Notes under the pieces: generated by a model | What the model saw: only the letters and a program-made list of their open reading frames with translations | What the model was told of the DNA's origin: nothing | Database searches by the model: none | Part shown: piece after piece, positions 47,211-59,363 of the stretch | How positions within the stretch are numbered: the first letter of the stretch is position 1 | Layout of the letters: the number at the start of each line of letters is the position of its first letter | Made by a program: the position numbers and the translations under genes | Assembly: GCA_029168955.1 (NCBI GenBank) | Contig: JAPDOI010000122.1 | Coordinates: 62,001-126,000, forward strand | Source: Aplectana chamaeleonis | Taxonomy: Eukaryota > Nematoda > Chromadorea > Rhabditida > Cosmocercidae | Reading direction: 5' to 3' | DNA length: 64,000 bases

Positions 47211-47482
47211 TCAAGCCACGTGCGCATTGTGGATTTCTCCGTGTAGAGCGAAATGGCCGGGGGTGATAGGGAAGAAGTATGGAGAATACTCAATGTCAAT
47301 GCGCACGAGCGTGGCAAGAATCACGAGAAGGGCAGCTATGTGTAAACATTGTGAAAATTCTCTGACAACTATGAGGATGACGAGAAGCACCTTATCTATG
47401 AAGAAACCTGAATTGATCAGATAAATCGCGGTTGAGATGCGCGTATCAGCATGGGTGCACAGCATGCAGTCAATTACTACGC
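47211..47482 (-). CDS. Possible last exon of a membrane protein, unidentified
   Basis: Starts at a good ATTTTCAG acceptor (phase needing one base from an upstream exon) and runs 89 codons to TGA. It has two hydrophobic stretches (around VLLVILIVV and IAALLVILATLV) separated by a short polar turn, then YFFPITPGHFALH. The family was not recognised, and upstream exons were not found on the minus strand. Could be a chance frame. Confidence 0.3.
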
Positions 47483-48051
47483 CTGAAAATCGTCGTCGAT
47501 TGACGCGATCGCTATCTTGGTGTTGATCAGTCGTGAGTGCAACAAGTGTGATGACTTGCTTGTCATTTGTCACAACACCAACCTGACGAGGACGTCAACG
47601 ATCTCCCAACTAAGATTGACCCCGTTGCGTAACCACAAACTATTCGTTCCGAGGTACGGGGTGTGGGGCAAGAACAGAGCGATCCGGGATCCGTTTACTG
47701 CAAGCCGGTACATATCGGTGCCTCCATGACAACTTTCGTATTTTTTGGTGACCCTTTGTTACTAGGCTGACAGCCTCGAAGCAAAATTCTTTCAGCCGGA
47801 CTGCGAAAATTGCGTGCGAAAGGCACAAAACCGCTCGCGAATACGGTTTCGGAAACGCCAGATACGGCGATTTTTGGAGTTTCCGATCAGGTGCGTCCCC
47901 CTTAATAGACCCGATATTTTCGCGTCCACAGCACTTTATGTGGGTGCTGGAAGGAGGTGACCGAAATGTTCAAACACGCCAAATGACCGATTCCGAAAAG
48001 TGAATAGCTGAATTCTGCTATTTTTTTGCCCCAGCATAGCGTTCTCGACAG

Positions 48052-48229
48052 TATGCAGTCGGCACGGGTCTCATTGACACTTTGGGTCCCTATCAAGCTA
48101 TTGCGCAAACTCTGTGTGGCGCAAATTCAGTGCCTGATGTTATAACATTTGTATGTTAGTATTTGCACCGAATTCGCGCCGACGAACATTGAGGAAACCA
48201 GGGTATCAGTGCGGTCCATGTCGACTGTA
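48052..48229. mobile_element. MITE family A copy 5
   Basis: Left TGCAGTCGGCACGGGTC; right, inverted, GCGGTCCATGTCGACTGTA; the centre has GATGTTATAACATTTG. It lies 6-7 bp from the start of the separate foldback element F. Confidence 0.75.
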
Positions 48230-48235
48230 TGAATA

Positions 48236-48912
48236 CGCCATACCAGGCCATAAAACGACGCCAATGTCTCACCGTCGACTGCGTACCACGCGCTGCGCGA
48301 CGCACGTGCGTCGGGAAGCAGACGAGTTTTGGCGCCGCCGCGCGATAGTTTCCGGCCGCCGCGCACTATGTCATGCGACGAAACGTCGCGGCAGCCAAAA
48401 CTCGATCGCGCGGCGGCCAAAACTCGGCATGTGGATCGAATCCACACCGCGGGTGTGGCTAAGGAGTGCAGTTCGGCTAGCACGCGACGGAAAAACGCTG
48501 TGCGCGCTCATGTCGTCGCCTTGGGGCGCGTTAAACGAGGACCTCCGAAAAAGTAATCGTTGTCCCATTATAGCCGTCCCCCTTTATCATTTTTTGCATT
48601 TTTCATTCATGTTTTTTGTTTATAATTTGCTTTTTAGACGCAATGCTTCTGAATTTACATACCATCGTTTCATTGGAATCCTGCAACTTTTTTGAGAGCC
48701 CTTGATTAACGCGCCCCAAGGACGATGAGCGCGCACAGCGTTTAACCGTCGCGCGCGTCGTATGTACCAGCCGAACTGCTCCTTAGCCACACCCGCGGTG
48801 TGGATTCGATCCACATGCCCCAAAACTCGTCTGCTTCCGACGCACGTGCGGTCGCGCAGCGCGTGGTACGCAGTCGACGGTGAGACATTGGCCGTTTTAT
48901 GGCCTGTATGGT
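48236..48912. mobile_element. Foldback element F with about 250 bp arms
   Basis: The left arm, from CCATACCAGGCCATAAAACG, is mirrored by the right arm ending CGTTTTATGGCCTGTATGG. Shared inner blocks include CACCGTCGACTGCGTACCAC and CGAATCCACACCGCGGGTGT. The left arm has about 90 extra GC-rich bases (roughly 48332-48427). A tRNA B-box-like GGATCGAATCC lies in each arm. Confidence 0.75.
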
Positions 48913-49484
48913 CTCTTCGTAAAAAATTAGCATAGTGGATAGAAGAGGAGCGGCAGACTGTAGTTCGCGATTGAATCGCTTCTGAACGGTGGTTTCGTGG
49001 ACGCCCACCGCAAGGATCACTTCTCGTCCATTCGCTCGACCAATTCTGGCGATAGAACCTCGTGTTCACTCTCCGAGCAGGTGCGACATGTTCCGAATAT
49101 TTTGTTGAGATGCTGCTCGGCATGATTTCGGACCTGATCGGACACGCGCCGACCGCCTGGGTGAACATTGGCATTCGGATGCACTTTAAAAACCACTTAT
49201 TTTGCATTTTGGTTAGCGCCTTCCTCTTCCGGTAGCTACTGGAGGACCCTTGACATACTATCCATCCGCTTCCCAACTTTTTAAGCAGCTTCTTATGAAA
49301 ATTTACGGATTACGACGCTATTCCAAGAATTTGAAGCTGAAAGGTGAAAAACGATCCAGTGTTTCCGTTAACCGTTGTTATTTCATGATAAGCACTCTTT
49401 GAACCCAAACCGTTGGGTGAAGAACGGAGAAATAGTGACTTTGTCAAGCGAGCTTATGCCTGGGGCACTCCTACAGGGCTCCCG

Positions 49485-49590
49485 ATCAGGGATGTGCGGC
49501 AAACGATTTTTGAAAATCGGCAAACGACAATCGACAAAAAACGCCCAAAAATGGCCGCCAAACGCTAATCGACAAACGGCAAAATAAAAA
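49485..49590. repeat. CGGCAAACGACAA short-word repeat
   Basis: Repeated CGGCAAACG, AATCGACAAA and GCCAAACG words. The same vocabulary recurs at 52030-52145. Confidence 0.6.
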
Positions 49591-50204
49591 GCCTGGTACA
49601 GAAAAAGATACAAATGTTTGAAAAGTGATGTATCCAGCACTATTGACTATGGGATCGCCACTAATGTTTGGCTTACGTGCAAAATAGTTTTGGACTTCCT
49701 GAAAGAAGACTTTTGCACAATTTTGAAGCCCAGGATCAGTTTGATGTAAACTCATACCCTTCCGAACTACACCGCATTTTTAGAACCTCTTGCTATTTTT
49801 TTCCAGTACTACCACAAAACTGTAATCGTTCATTTGGCTTGTGATTTCACTGCACAAAATTCAGAGTACGGTGCAATCCAAGTTAGGGAGTGAGAGACAC
49901 TTGCGGAATTTATCCAAGGAAATAAAAAAGCTCGATGTGGTCTCTACTTCCCAAAGCAGCGTCCACCGGGGTCAAGCGGAGCGTTGCGTGATTTTCGAAA
50001 TCAGAGCGGCCCCACCATCAACATTTTTCCCAAATCCAAAGCTTTTGTGACCCCCTCCCAAAGCGCGATATCTGGGCAGTTCGTATTTGATTAATAAAAC
50101 TGTCAGGCCGGAATGGGGAAGAAATTACCAAAATTTTAATTTTTGATCCAGAGTTTTTCGCGATCCCTCCCGTTTCATAAGCTCTGGTAAATGCTCAGTG
50201 ACCT

Positions 50205-50330
50205 ATGAATTTCTATTATCACCAGCAGCGGAGCGGTGGGCCGCGTCGAAATATAATTAGTGATAAGGAGTTTCCGACAAAAAAAGCCACCGCTCCGCGC
50301 TTTGTGATAATCGAAAACAGGGAGTTCACT
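50205..50330. repeat. Foldback element of about 125 bp
   Basis: Left TTTCTATTATCACCAGCAGC followed by GGAGCGGTGG; right CCACCGCTCCGCG followed by TTTGTGATAATCGAAAA. The arms are inverted copies around a short centre. Confidence 0.6.
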
Positions 50331-52029
50331 TGCACTGAAGCAGAGTCCACCTTCATTTTTCAGGTTAAGAATTTTCCGCGACCCCTCCTCTCCATCCGTT
50401 GCGAGATTTCGCAACCCCGCTTGACCCTGGCGTCCACAATAAAAACCGTTCCAAGTTTGCAGCGGAATTCCAAGGTTTGGAGCCGATGGCAACAGCATAA
50501 TGTGGAAGCGACCTGAAACCTGAGCCCTATACGGCCTTCAGCTTCAGTGTAGCATGCAATCCCCCGCACACTCCTGTCAACGAGGTACAGATGAAAGCGA
50601 ACCACAGAAAAATTGATTTCCAACAAAACACACGATGATCGACTGGTCAAAGCTATTTCCCATAATGCACATGATTAAACAAATTCACTCATTCAAATAT
50701 TGATTTTTTCTCAGGGTCTATTTTTCCAGATTTGTTTTTGGCCGTTGAGGGGAAGAAGGCATGGAGTGCGCTCTGCACAGAAGTTCAGAGGCCGCGCCGA
50801 AGCAATTTGGGCCCTTTTCCCAGCCGTTTTCGACATTGTAGCCTCTTTCCGGGTCCTGACGATTTCCGGTGTAAACTCGAAGACGGTTTCTATCGTGGAC
50901 ACTGCCGTTGAGTGATTATTTTCATACGATCTCACTCGAAATACGTGATACCAGATATCCGATACCACTTGAGGCCAAACAGTGTTTTTCTGAACCCTTT
51001 GTGTCCCCCCCCACCCTAAAATTTTTCAGGGTGTTAATCCATTCTCACCCGTTGAGGCCCTATTTTGGTTGCCCAATCCTCAAAAAAACTATGAAAGGTT
51101 CGGTACTACTTCCAAACGAGTGAGCCCATTCCAGCATGACAATAGAGAATACTACATAGCAATTTCACGACGTGACCGACCGCTCAGTTGGTTAAAGGCA
51201 GTGGTAGCGATGAAGTACGGTTGTCAATTTTTCTTTACTAAAACTTTTTCTGAATTCCAGAGTAGTAGATCCTATAAGTAAAATCATGGGATACACGCCT
51301 ATTTGGGTGGCATCCCAACAGCCTCAACCTTTGCTTGCTTGCTTTTTGGAAGTGGACTATCTACTCCACACTTGATCGGCTTCACTGATTTGCAGTAGTC
51401 GAGTGTCATTAGCTGGCTCAAAATAAGGGCTGAATTAGTAACTAAAGACGGTTGATCCGGCCCGTTAGGAAATTCTCTGTTCTCTCGAGAGCGAAATATA
51501 TTATCCTGCTTATTTTCGTATGAACTGTTTAACTGTTCATCTTCGAAAACTTCGTTTCTGGCTGTGCACGTCGATAAAGTTCGGCTGTTCGTAGCACGGT
51601 ACTCGGAGGTTTTGGGCCGGAGTTGTGCACCTGTGCATTAGAGTCTAAAACTCTTATTCTGACGAGTTTTCGGCTCAGGAACCTTCACATTTTAAGGTTG
51701 TTTCCGCATCAAACTACTTTTTTATCGTTTTTTCAGCAACTTTTTCCATCGCGATTACTGCCTTTGTTTAAAGGCTGCATGCTCCGGAAGAACTAGTAGG
51801 GCGAGAAAGGCTCAGGCACTATTTTCCCTTCAGTGGGAGCGTCGGTACCGCAGTGGGTCCTGGACATAATGACATCCAAATCGCAAACTGTTGTTTAGAA
51901 GTTTCTACTATAAAGACACAAGGTCTATCCAAAGATGCTAGAGCTGAGACATCATTTAAAATTAGAGCGCAGCTTGCCTACTATGGGCCTCGCGCCCATT
52001 TACGGAAGCTTCTTATCTATTACTCACTT
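50331..52029. other. No gene recognised
   Basis: Holds two stray family C ends, CTATCGTGGACACTGCC (about 50890-50906) and TTAAAGGCAGTGGTAGCGAT (about 51193-51212), in an order that does not form one element. Confidence 0.45.
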
Positions 52030-52145
52030 TTTGCCGATTTTTGTCGAAAATTTGGCAGGAAGCAAACAACAAACGACAATCGACAAAAATCGTCCAAAAC
52101 CGCCGGCAGAAGCGGCAATCGGCAACCGGCAAACGGCAATTGCTG
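52030..52145. repeat. CGGCAAACGACAA short-word repeat, second site
   Basis: Repeats of GGCAAACGGCAA, AAACGACAATCGACAAAA and CGGCAACCGG, related to 49485-49590. Confidence 0.6.
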
Positions 52146-52354
52146 CACATCCTGCTCCCGATTCCGCTTGTCACCATCAGCGAGCGCTGAGTTTTTTCTG
52201 TCGAAAGTTCATATCGCTAGTAACTGTAATCATGGCCCACCGCGCCCGCTGCAGGTGACAACCGAAATCGAGAGCTCTTCCAGAAATGCTAAAGAAATCT
52301 GCTTGACTGTTGAGGATAGCTACTGGTTGAGATTTGTGCGATTAACGTAAGGGG

Positions 52355-52586
52355 AGTGTCTGAATGAGAATGTCAGCACACGCGGTCCGCAGGCGTGTTG
52401 ATCGGTCATCGCGAGGGTGTCTTTCGTACCTATGAGATCGATTAGCAGGAATATCAGACAAATAATGAACAGTATCCCAGTAGCTGTTTGCCATCTCAGT
52501 CGTGGGTATAGCTCACCCTGAAAAAATGCCCTTGTCGACACGCACGCCGAGCCTCGTTAGCGGACAATCTAATTCCGGACCAAGAC
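52355..52586. mobile_element. MITE family G copy 3
   Basis: Left GTGTCTGAATGAGAATGTCA..CACGCGGTCCGC; right GACACGCACGCCGAG..GCGGACAATCTAATTCCGG. Ends and inner CG-rich block match copies 1 and 2. Confidence 0.65.
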
Positions 52587-52934
52587 TATATGTCCTGATA
52601 GCTTGCCGTTCTTCACCCAGGTTTGAATCAGTAACTTGTCTAAGACAGTCCAATAGCTCTGTCGACAAAACCCGCACTGATTTTCGATCTCCGTTCAATA
52701 GTTTGACTGTTTCTCCTCTCACCTCTCACTCTGTCACTGTCTCTGTTCCGCTCCGCACAATCACTCGTAGGACGATCTCAGCTACTACAGTTTTCGCCGC
52801 GGGGCGAGAAGGACGCCCTGGATAATTTTGCGACTTTAATCTTTGGGTTGTGGTACGGCACTTGCCATGCAGAGCAGCTAGGCGGCGGGCGGCGCTCAAT
52901 GCCTGTGCGCGGCTTGCAACATCTTGTGAGCATA

Positions 52935-53115
52935 CTCTCTGGTTTCGGAGCCAAATTTACCCTGTTCCTTCGCACTTGCACTCATGCGAAGCGAAGGTAG
53001 AGACAGCGAGAAAAAAAGTGTGGGGGAGAGGGATACGCAGCATACGCGCGCAGACGCACGTAATGAACGAAAATAAATTTTACTCAGAGACAGAGGATAC
53101 ATAAAATTTACGCGA
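52935..53115. repeat. Family J repeat copy 1
   Basis: Shares GAGACAGCGAGAAA, AGTGTGGGGGAGAG and CATACGCGCGCAGACGCAC in order with 54015-54200, and GCCAAATTTACCCTGTTCCT with its start. The centre resembles family K. Confidence 0.6.
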
Positions 53116-54014
53116 GATCAGTGAGCAATTTTTTCACAATAGTATAATTTCTAGTTGTAGATGCGGTTCCGCCCCTTTCTGGAAAAAAAGACATTACATG
53201 GTCTCACTGGAATCACTTGATGATTATCTCCACAATTTTAAAAATGCTATATTCTTCTATAATTGTGACTTTCGAGTGCACAGCACTCTCCATAAATTGC
53301 GGATGTACTTTTATCTTGGATATCAAGATCTCACAATATCGAGAAAATCGAGAGTTACGTACATCGTTCATTATAAAGTGAATTCTCGGCGTTTTTACGT
53401 TCCAGAAAAAGTGATTAAGGTTTCAACACCAAGGTCAACAACGGAAAGGTCGAAATATGCAGATTTTCCAAGTTTCCTTTGTTTTCTTGGTGATACCAGA
53501 TTTCTAGTCCCAAAACATTGCCAAAAAACGCTGAGAAGTGAAAGTACACCTCCAACCTACATGTATTGGTAAGGAGGCAAAAACCGGATCGGTTTCATGC
53601 ACAAAACGGGACAGTGGACCATTTATTCTTAGGCAATTACCCGTCTAAATAGCACCTTCATTTCTGGTCTTTTCCCTCTAATTAAGCAAATTCCTGATGG
53701 AATAACAGTACAGTACATCCACACCTCTAATTAATTTTTTGTTGCATCTTCAACAACCTGTTTCTTACCTCCACCTCGATGACGTTTTTTGCACGGACTA
53801 GCGCGATCTTATCAAGATGAAGATGTGGCACACTGGTTGGCCCAACTGAGTTTCTGCACTCAAAGGTTACCCAAACCCGGACTACAGACAAGGTCGGCAG
53901 CTGGAGAAAGTCTTTTAGTAAAAGTATGAGCACCTGCTGTCTCAATGCCTTGAAAACCTCGGGATAAGCTGGTGTCATCAAGAGCAGTGGATAAATAGAA
54001 AGAAGATGTATCAT
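53116..54014. other. No gene recognised
   Basis: A 124-codon plus frame at 53198-53572 is AT-rich with no motif; left uncalled. Confidence 0.4.
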
Positions 54015-54200
54015 CCTGTATTTCGAGGCCAAATTTGCTCCTGTTCCTCCGCGTGCGAGAGTGCTGAGCGAGGGAGAGACAGCGAGAAAGTGTGGGGAGA
54101 GAATTAAACGCAACATACGTGCGCGCACTCACACGATGTACGGAAGTAATTTTCACTCCGAAAATAGGGGATGTGGAGGATAAAAATTTATGCGTTTTGT
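54015..54200. repeat. Family J repeat copy 2
   Basis: GCCAAATTTGCTCCTGTTCC, GAGACAGCGAGAAAGTGTGG and CATACGTGCGCGCACTCACA match copy 1 at 52935-53115, in direct orientation. Confidence 0.6.
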
Positions 54201-55009
54201 ATTCAGCGTAAGAAAACGACATTGCCTGGTCCCTCTAATATTTGGGTAATCAAAGCTGGCGGTACATAGGCTTCTTTTGTTTTTTGAAGGAGATTGGTGA
54301 AGACTGGAAATAGAACAAGTACCTACAGAAGTTGATATATGGGTGAAAGTACCGTAGAACAGTTATCTTGGTGGATTCTAGAACAAGTACAGTACTTTTT
54401 TGGGAAAAAGGCGATTCTAGGTCTTCCTTTTTCACGCACTGTGCACGCCACCTCGCCAGTGGTAGCCCACCAAAAACATGTCAGGAACTGCATTTTTAAA
54501 AAAGATTTTCCAGATTCTCTAAACGAGGTTAGTAACCATTACCAGAAGTACGTAAATAATAATGTTAATTTCAGCAGTTGTTTGAAATCTGCACATTTCC
54601 TCCCACAGAAAATGTTGCTATGAGAGCTAACCAGTTGGCCACTTCAGGAAATTTCGTCACTCGTGTGATCTCGAAAGGATTTCAGGTGGGAATACACACT
54701 TTTCGAGGGAATAATGGACTCGAAAGTATTAATGCCACGTACCGTTGGAATGCTCTCACCGAAAGGAATTCGTGAATACCCTCAAAATCAGAGTTTGCCC
54801 ACTTCGAAGTGAGCGATGGCCATGCGACTCCCCGTGCGCTGGAAAAGCACTGAAGAACGCCGTTTTTTTTTGCAGAGAGGAATGCTAAGTAATGTATTCC
54901 ATGCCTTTTTTAGAGTCTATGCTTTTTTAGAAGTGGGCAACTGATCGCAACCCCATCGTTAGTGCAGAAGTAGCTGAACTGTAATCAAAACTATGTACTG
55001 GGAGACCAG

Positions 55010-55237
55010 GGCTGGGATTCATGAACGCATTGGGACTCGGCAGGGGTTTGGTTTGGTTAGCGGCCCAACTGGGATCAAAGCAAAGGCTAAACCACCACCT
55101 CCGAAAGAGTGCGGTTAAATCTGGAACCAGGAATAGTCCGGTCCTGGTCAAACCTACGGATGATGAATCGCTGGTTTGCAAACGTTTAAAACCAAACACT
55201 ATTCGCACCCCCGGTTTAGCGTTCAGGAATCCCAGCC
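55010..55237. repeat. 228 bp foldback element
   Basis: Left GGCTGGGATTCATGAACGC (55010-55028) and the inverted right end (55219-55237) differ at one base. The inner GGTTTGGTTTGG and CCAAACACTATTC blocks are loosely mirrored. It generates spurious open frames on both strands. Confidence 0.7.
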
Positions 55238-55741
55238 GAGACATGACTTGGACCTCGCAACACTATTTCCAGACGAGCATGTTCCAACTTATACGCACCA
55301 AGGCGCCTAATTCTGGATTTTCTTCGCAGCGCAGAAGATCTAGTCGTGCGGAAATTCCAACTGGATTTGCGTGCGCCTCAGCTACCTTAAAAATACGTTA
55401 CTACTTTATTTCAAGTATAAATATTTTTGTTAACACCATAAGTGCGGATCATAAGTGCGGACAGGGTGTTTTTAATGGGCTTTACCAAATGAAGTGTAGT
55501 TTTGAACTCCTCCCGCCTTCTATTAATTCATTAATTTATTTAGTTATATTTGCGTCTCGAGGACCTCGCTTCACCTACATCATATCAACGCAGTAGGCAG
55601 AGTTGGACGACAAATAATATCAATATGACGAAAAAAAACGGATGAACCGAAACGACGTCGATTGTAATCATTATATGTAGCTTTGATATCGTCTGTATGT
55701 CTGACTTTTTGAAATGGCCGAAGGAAATTTAACCTTGTTCT

Positions 55742-56830
55742 ATTAGGTCTAGAAGTTAATTTCCGCGTTTTTTTACGCTTTTTACACTATTGAAAACTGG
55801 ACATACTTAAACAAAATTTTTATTCAAAATAATTTCCGTCATTAATAACAACCATTTCCCGAAGTTTGGGTAAATGGATTCCATCATAATAAATTTTCTG
55901 GTTGGCCTCACATTCATCGAGCCATTTTGATCTTATTGTGATCTTGGCGCTGCTCCGCTGAATAATACGCCATTGATGACCGGAAAAGGTGATATCCGAC
56001 GGGGCGATGTCTGGAGAATACGGCGGAGTACGGTAGAACACCCCATTTGAACTCTTTTAGCGTATCCTTTTACCGTTCGAGCAACATGAGGTCGAGCGTT
56101 ATCATGAAGCAATATGACTTTTTCGTGTCGACTCGCCATTCTGGTCTCTTTGCTTCGATTTCGCTACACCGCAATTGCGCTGAATTTGATGTTGATAAGA
56201 TTCATGATAACTGTGTTTCGCCAGGTTGAAGAAGTTCATGGTACAGTATACCGCGGTTGATCCCCTATATGCACAGTAAGACCTTCTTCCGTGGATGTTG
56301 GTTTGCGGTCGAAGTTGTTGTTTGCCGGACTAACCACGTTTTCAAACTCGCTGGTTATCATTATTTTACCACTTTTCATCGCCAGTTATGATGCGGTGTA
56401 AAAAAAGACTTTCTTTGAATCGGTCCAACAAGATTTGTGATTGTTTTCTCTGCTCTTTGTTGCGTTCTGAGAGCTCATAGGGGATCATTTTCCTTCCTTT
56501 TGAATCTTCCCCATTGCCTTCAATCGAATAGAAATTGCTTTTTGGGTGACGCCAGAGTGCCTGCGGCTGTTCGCGCGTTTAGGCAGATCTTGATCCATAA
56601 GCCTGGTCTTCGTCTTCGAACTTTTTGGCTGTCCTGGTCGATCTTTGTCATAACATCCAGAAATCACCCGGTGGCTCGCTAAACCATTACTTGAGTTCTT
56701 ATGGATGGGCAGCATCCCGTAAAGCAGGCAAGCTTTGTTTGGTGCGCGTCAGTAGCTTTCTTCTTGAGATGAAAAAGGAAGGAGGCTTCCGCAAATGGCG
56801 TTTTCGGCACAAAAGTTGACTGTTCTGAAA
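55742..56830 (-). mobile_element. Mariner transposon relic (DD34D-type transposase)
   Basis: Broken minus-strand frames show mariner hallmarks in order. They are RPGQPKSSKT near 56620-56640, ITGDEKW followed by a stop near 56370-56385 (first catalytic Asp), ILLHDNARPHVA at about 56080-56115 (second Asp), YSPDIAPSD at about 55985-56025 (third Asp), and LPKLREMVVINDGNYFE at the C-terminus (about 55823-55875). Stops and frameshifts separate them, so no active protein is made. A possible left end reads TTAGGTCTAGAAGTTA at about 55744; the right end is not certain. Confidence 0.88.
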
Positions 56831-57122
56831 CTAAATAATACTTTTTTTATAGGTACGTGAAGCAAGTTATATATCAATAGAAAGCTGATAGCTGAGCATT
56901 ATAACATAAAATTCGTTATATAAAAATAATTTTTATTTTTACAAAATATCAATAACAACAAAAACGCATTAACTGAACTCATCTTTCCTCTACAGAAAAT
57001 TTCCACTGAGCTCTTAAATTATACAAACGGCGTTTTTACTATAAGGTTGTTCCAGTAAACTTTGTTAAACCTTGGGCGGGACTGCGCCACGCAATCGTCT
57101 CAATTTGAAGATCGTGGGACTA

Positions 57123-57279
57123 TACTGTCGGCACCGGATAGCACTGATACTTCGCTACGTTCCACGCTATGATACCTTGGCGTAAACTTCGTGCCATATT
57201 TCATACGCGCACTGAGGTTTACACCCACCTTCAACAGAAGGGAGACACCAAGTATCCGGTGCGATCCGTGCCGACTGTA
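57123..57279. mobile_element. MITE family A copy 6
   Basis: Left TACTGTCGGCACCGGATAGC and right GCGATCCGTGCCGACTGTA are clean inverted ends. The mirrored inner pair CTGATACTTCG and CCAAGTATCCG is also visible. Confidence 0.75.
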
Positions 57280-57387
57280 CAGAAATAGGTCTTGTGAAGA
57301 TAGCCCTCGTCCATTGAAGTCCAACAGAATTGTGCTCCATTGAATTTAAAATTAACTGGTATCTTGCCAGATAGATGATAAAGGCTC

Positions 57388-57520
57388 ATGGTTTTCTACG
57401 CGTGATGTGGTGCGGAGCGGCTTGGTTTAGAGACAGTAAGAGAGTGCATGACAGACGGAGAAAGCCTTAGAATCGCCCGCGCAGCTCGCACCTATGAGTC
57501 GTGAGGGGTACGGCATTTTT
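57388..57520. repeat. Family K repeat copy 2
   Basis: CTCATGGTTTTCTACGCGTG, GTGCGGAGCGG, GAGACAGTAAGAGAGTGCAT and a closing ATGAGTCGTGAG match copies 1 and 3. Confidence 0.6.
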
Positions 57521-58164
57521 ACGGGGATGTCTACCCACATTTTAGTAATACACATTAGCCGGAGTGGAGGCGAGCCAAAACTTTTTCGGTTCGGAAGCCG
57601 AAGGTGACGTATAGCCCTCTATCCTCCCTCCTTTTGAGCCGGTCGAAGAAAGACTTATCAGGGTTAATCCTGTCAAAATCTTTTCATCATTGTTGTATTT
57701 TATGCATGACCGACCGCTCCGCTGCTTGCTCCGCCCGGACTCATCCGAAGCAAGCTAGGCTTTCACATAGACTCTGTCCGAAGTGTTTACTCGAGTTCTA
57801 ATCCAAGACTTACCACTTCCAAATTCTGTCTTGCTCGAGGAAAAACCACTCAGTGTTCATTAGAGGCTCTCATCCCGTATTGAGGATAGCCCCACATGAA
57901 TAGATGTGGGGTCATCCTCCATACAACCTGCACTATACCTCAGCAGGGTTTAGATTAGAGAGAAAGACACAAAGAAGGCAGCGACAAGAATCGCCACTGT
58001 GGCTAGCCCATTAAGGTGAAAAAGACTTGTTTGCCAATGGGAAGATATCTACTCCTCAATGAGAAGTCAGCTTTGCTATCGGAATATCACATAACCTCAA
58101 TCTATGGCAAATGGAAAATAGATGAAAAATCACAGAAATAATTAAAATTTATAAAATCAGTAAT
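57521..58164. other. No gene recognised
   Basis: Unassigned DNA between family K copy 2 and an AT-rich tract. Confidence 0.45.
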
Positions 58165-58260
58165 TGAATGAATAAATAGACAAACAAATGAAAACAAATG
58201 AATAAATAAATAAAATGAATAAGTAAAAAATATTGAATAAATGAATAAATGAATAAAAAT
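58165..58260. repeat. AATGAATAAATA low-complexity tract
   Basis: Runs of GAATAAATAAAT-like words; same type as the tract at 45739-45914. Confidence 0.75.
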
Positions 58261-58855
58261 TTAAATAATTATTAAGTCAGATATTTAATGGAGGTCCTTC
58301 AAAATGAGATAATTGATTAAGTTGCGAAAATTAATAAACCGATTAATGTGTGCAACAACGAAAGACAATGTGCCATGAAAAGCAAAGAAAGAGAGACTTC
58401 CAACCTGATATGCGTACAAGTCCAAATATGCGGTTGTGGCTTGGATTCCGCCCTGGACAGCGCTATCAAAAGGTCGGACGAGTCAGACGGTCCACGCCAA
58501 AATCAGCGCCGTTGGGCGCCCGTCTTTTAAGCTTCAATAAAAATATCCTAAAATAAACAGTATAAAAGTTTCTTTTTTGAGGGCAGTGATCACTACAGAA
58601 GAATCCTCCCTGCTTAGGAAAATATCGTTCGCAGCGCTAGCCAGCTCAGTTCAAGGATTTAAGAAGAAAGCGCGTCTGAAACGCATACAAAAGCCCTATT
58701 AAGGCTTCATACGCGCGGAGGAACAAACTACCATTCCCCGATTTTTTTCTGCTTCGCAGAGAGAACCCTCGAGAAAAGAGAAATGGCACCAGAATGAGGG
58801 AATCAATTTTGTAAAGATAACCAAAAAAAAAACATTTGTATCAAACTGAATCACT

Positions 58856-59363
58856 TTAAAGGCAGTGTTCACGATAGAAATAGTTTTTCTGTTTTTCGGT
58901 CCCGAAGACGGTCCCATGCTGATTCCAAAGATGTCTCTGGAGTCGTTCAAGACCTTCAGGGAACGGTGTTATAGTCCCTCAGAAATTGAGCTAGGAAGAT
59001 TGTGGACGAGTTGTCCCGAGGCTTGTAACTTCCGTCTTTTTGCAGCCGATGTATGCGAGCTGACCTGAGTAACGAGAGAAGTTGAGAATGAAGGGGAAGA
59101 ACAGGGCTATTGATCGGAAACCATCGCTCATCTCACAATCTCAAGGCATTCATTTGTTTACGTCCCGGTGGGCCGTGGATAGTGAGTGCATCTGGGTCGC
59201 GTGACAGGCTGACGAGAGTGTCCAACTTTGGGGCCGTGAGGGGACCGGTTCACCAAACTCATTTTTCTTAGTTTTTTTTCAACGTTAGGGTTGCTCCTAG
59301 GCCCCTGGCTGCCGATCTCCACCAAAAAATCAGGCATGGTTTTATCGTGAACACTGCCTTTCA
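58856..59363. mobile_element. MITE family C copy 2
   Basis: Left TTAAAGGCAGTGTTCACGAT and right ATCGTGAACACTGCCTTT are exact inverted ends with TTAA at the left. About 508 bp long, with no recognisable coding content. Confidence 0.75.

Noticed and set aside
53198..53572. 124-codon AT-rich plus frame
   Set aside because: No motif or homology recognised; length is possible by chance in AT-rich sequence.
55021..55596. 191-codon plus-strand open frame
   Set aside because: Its first third is a 228 bp foldback element and the rest shows no motif or splice support.
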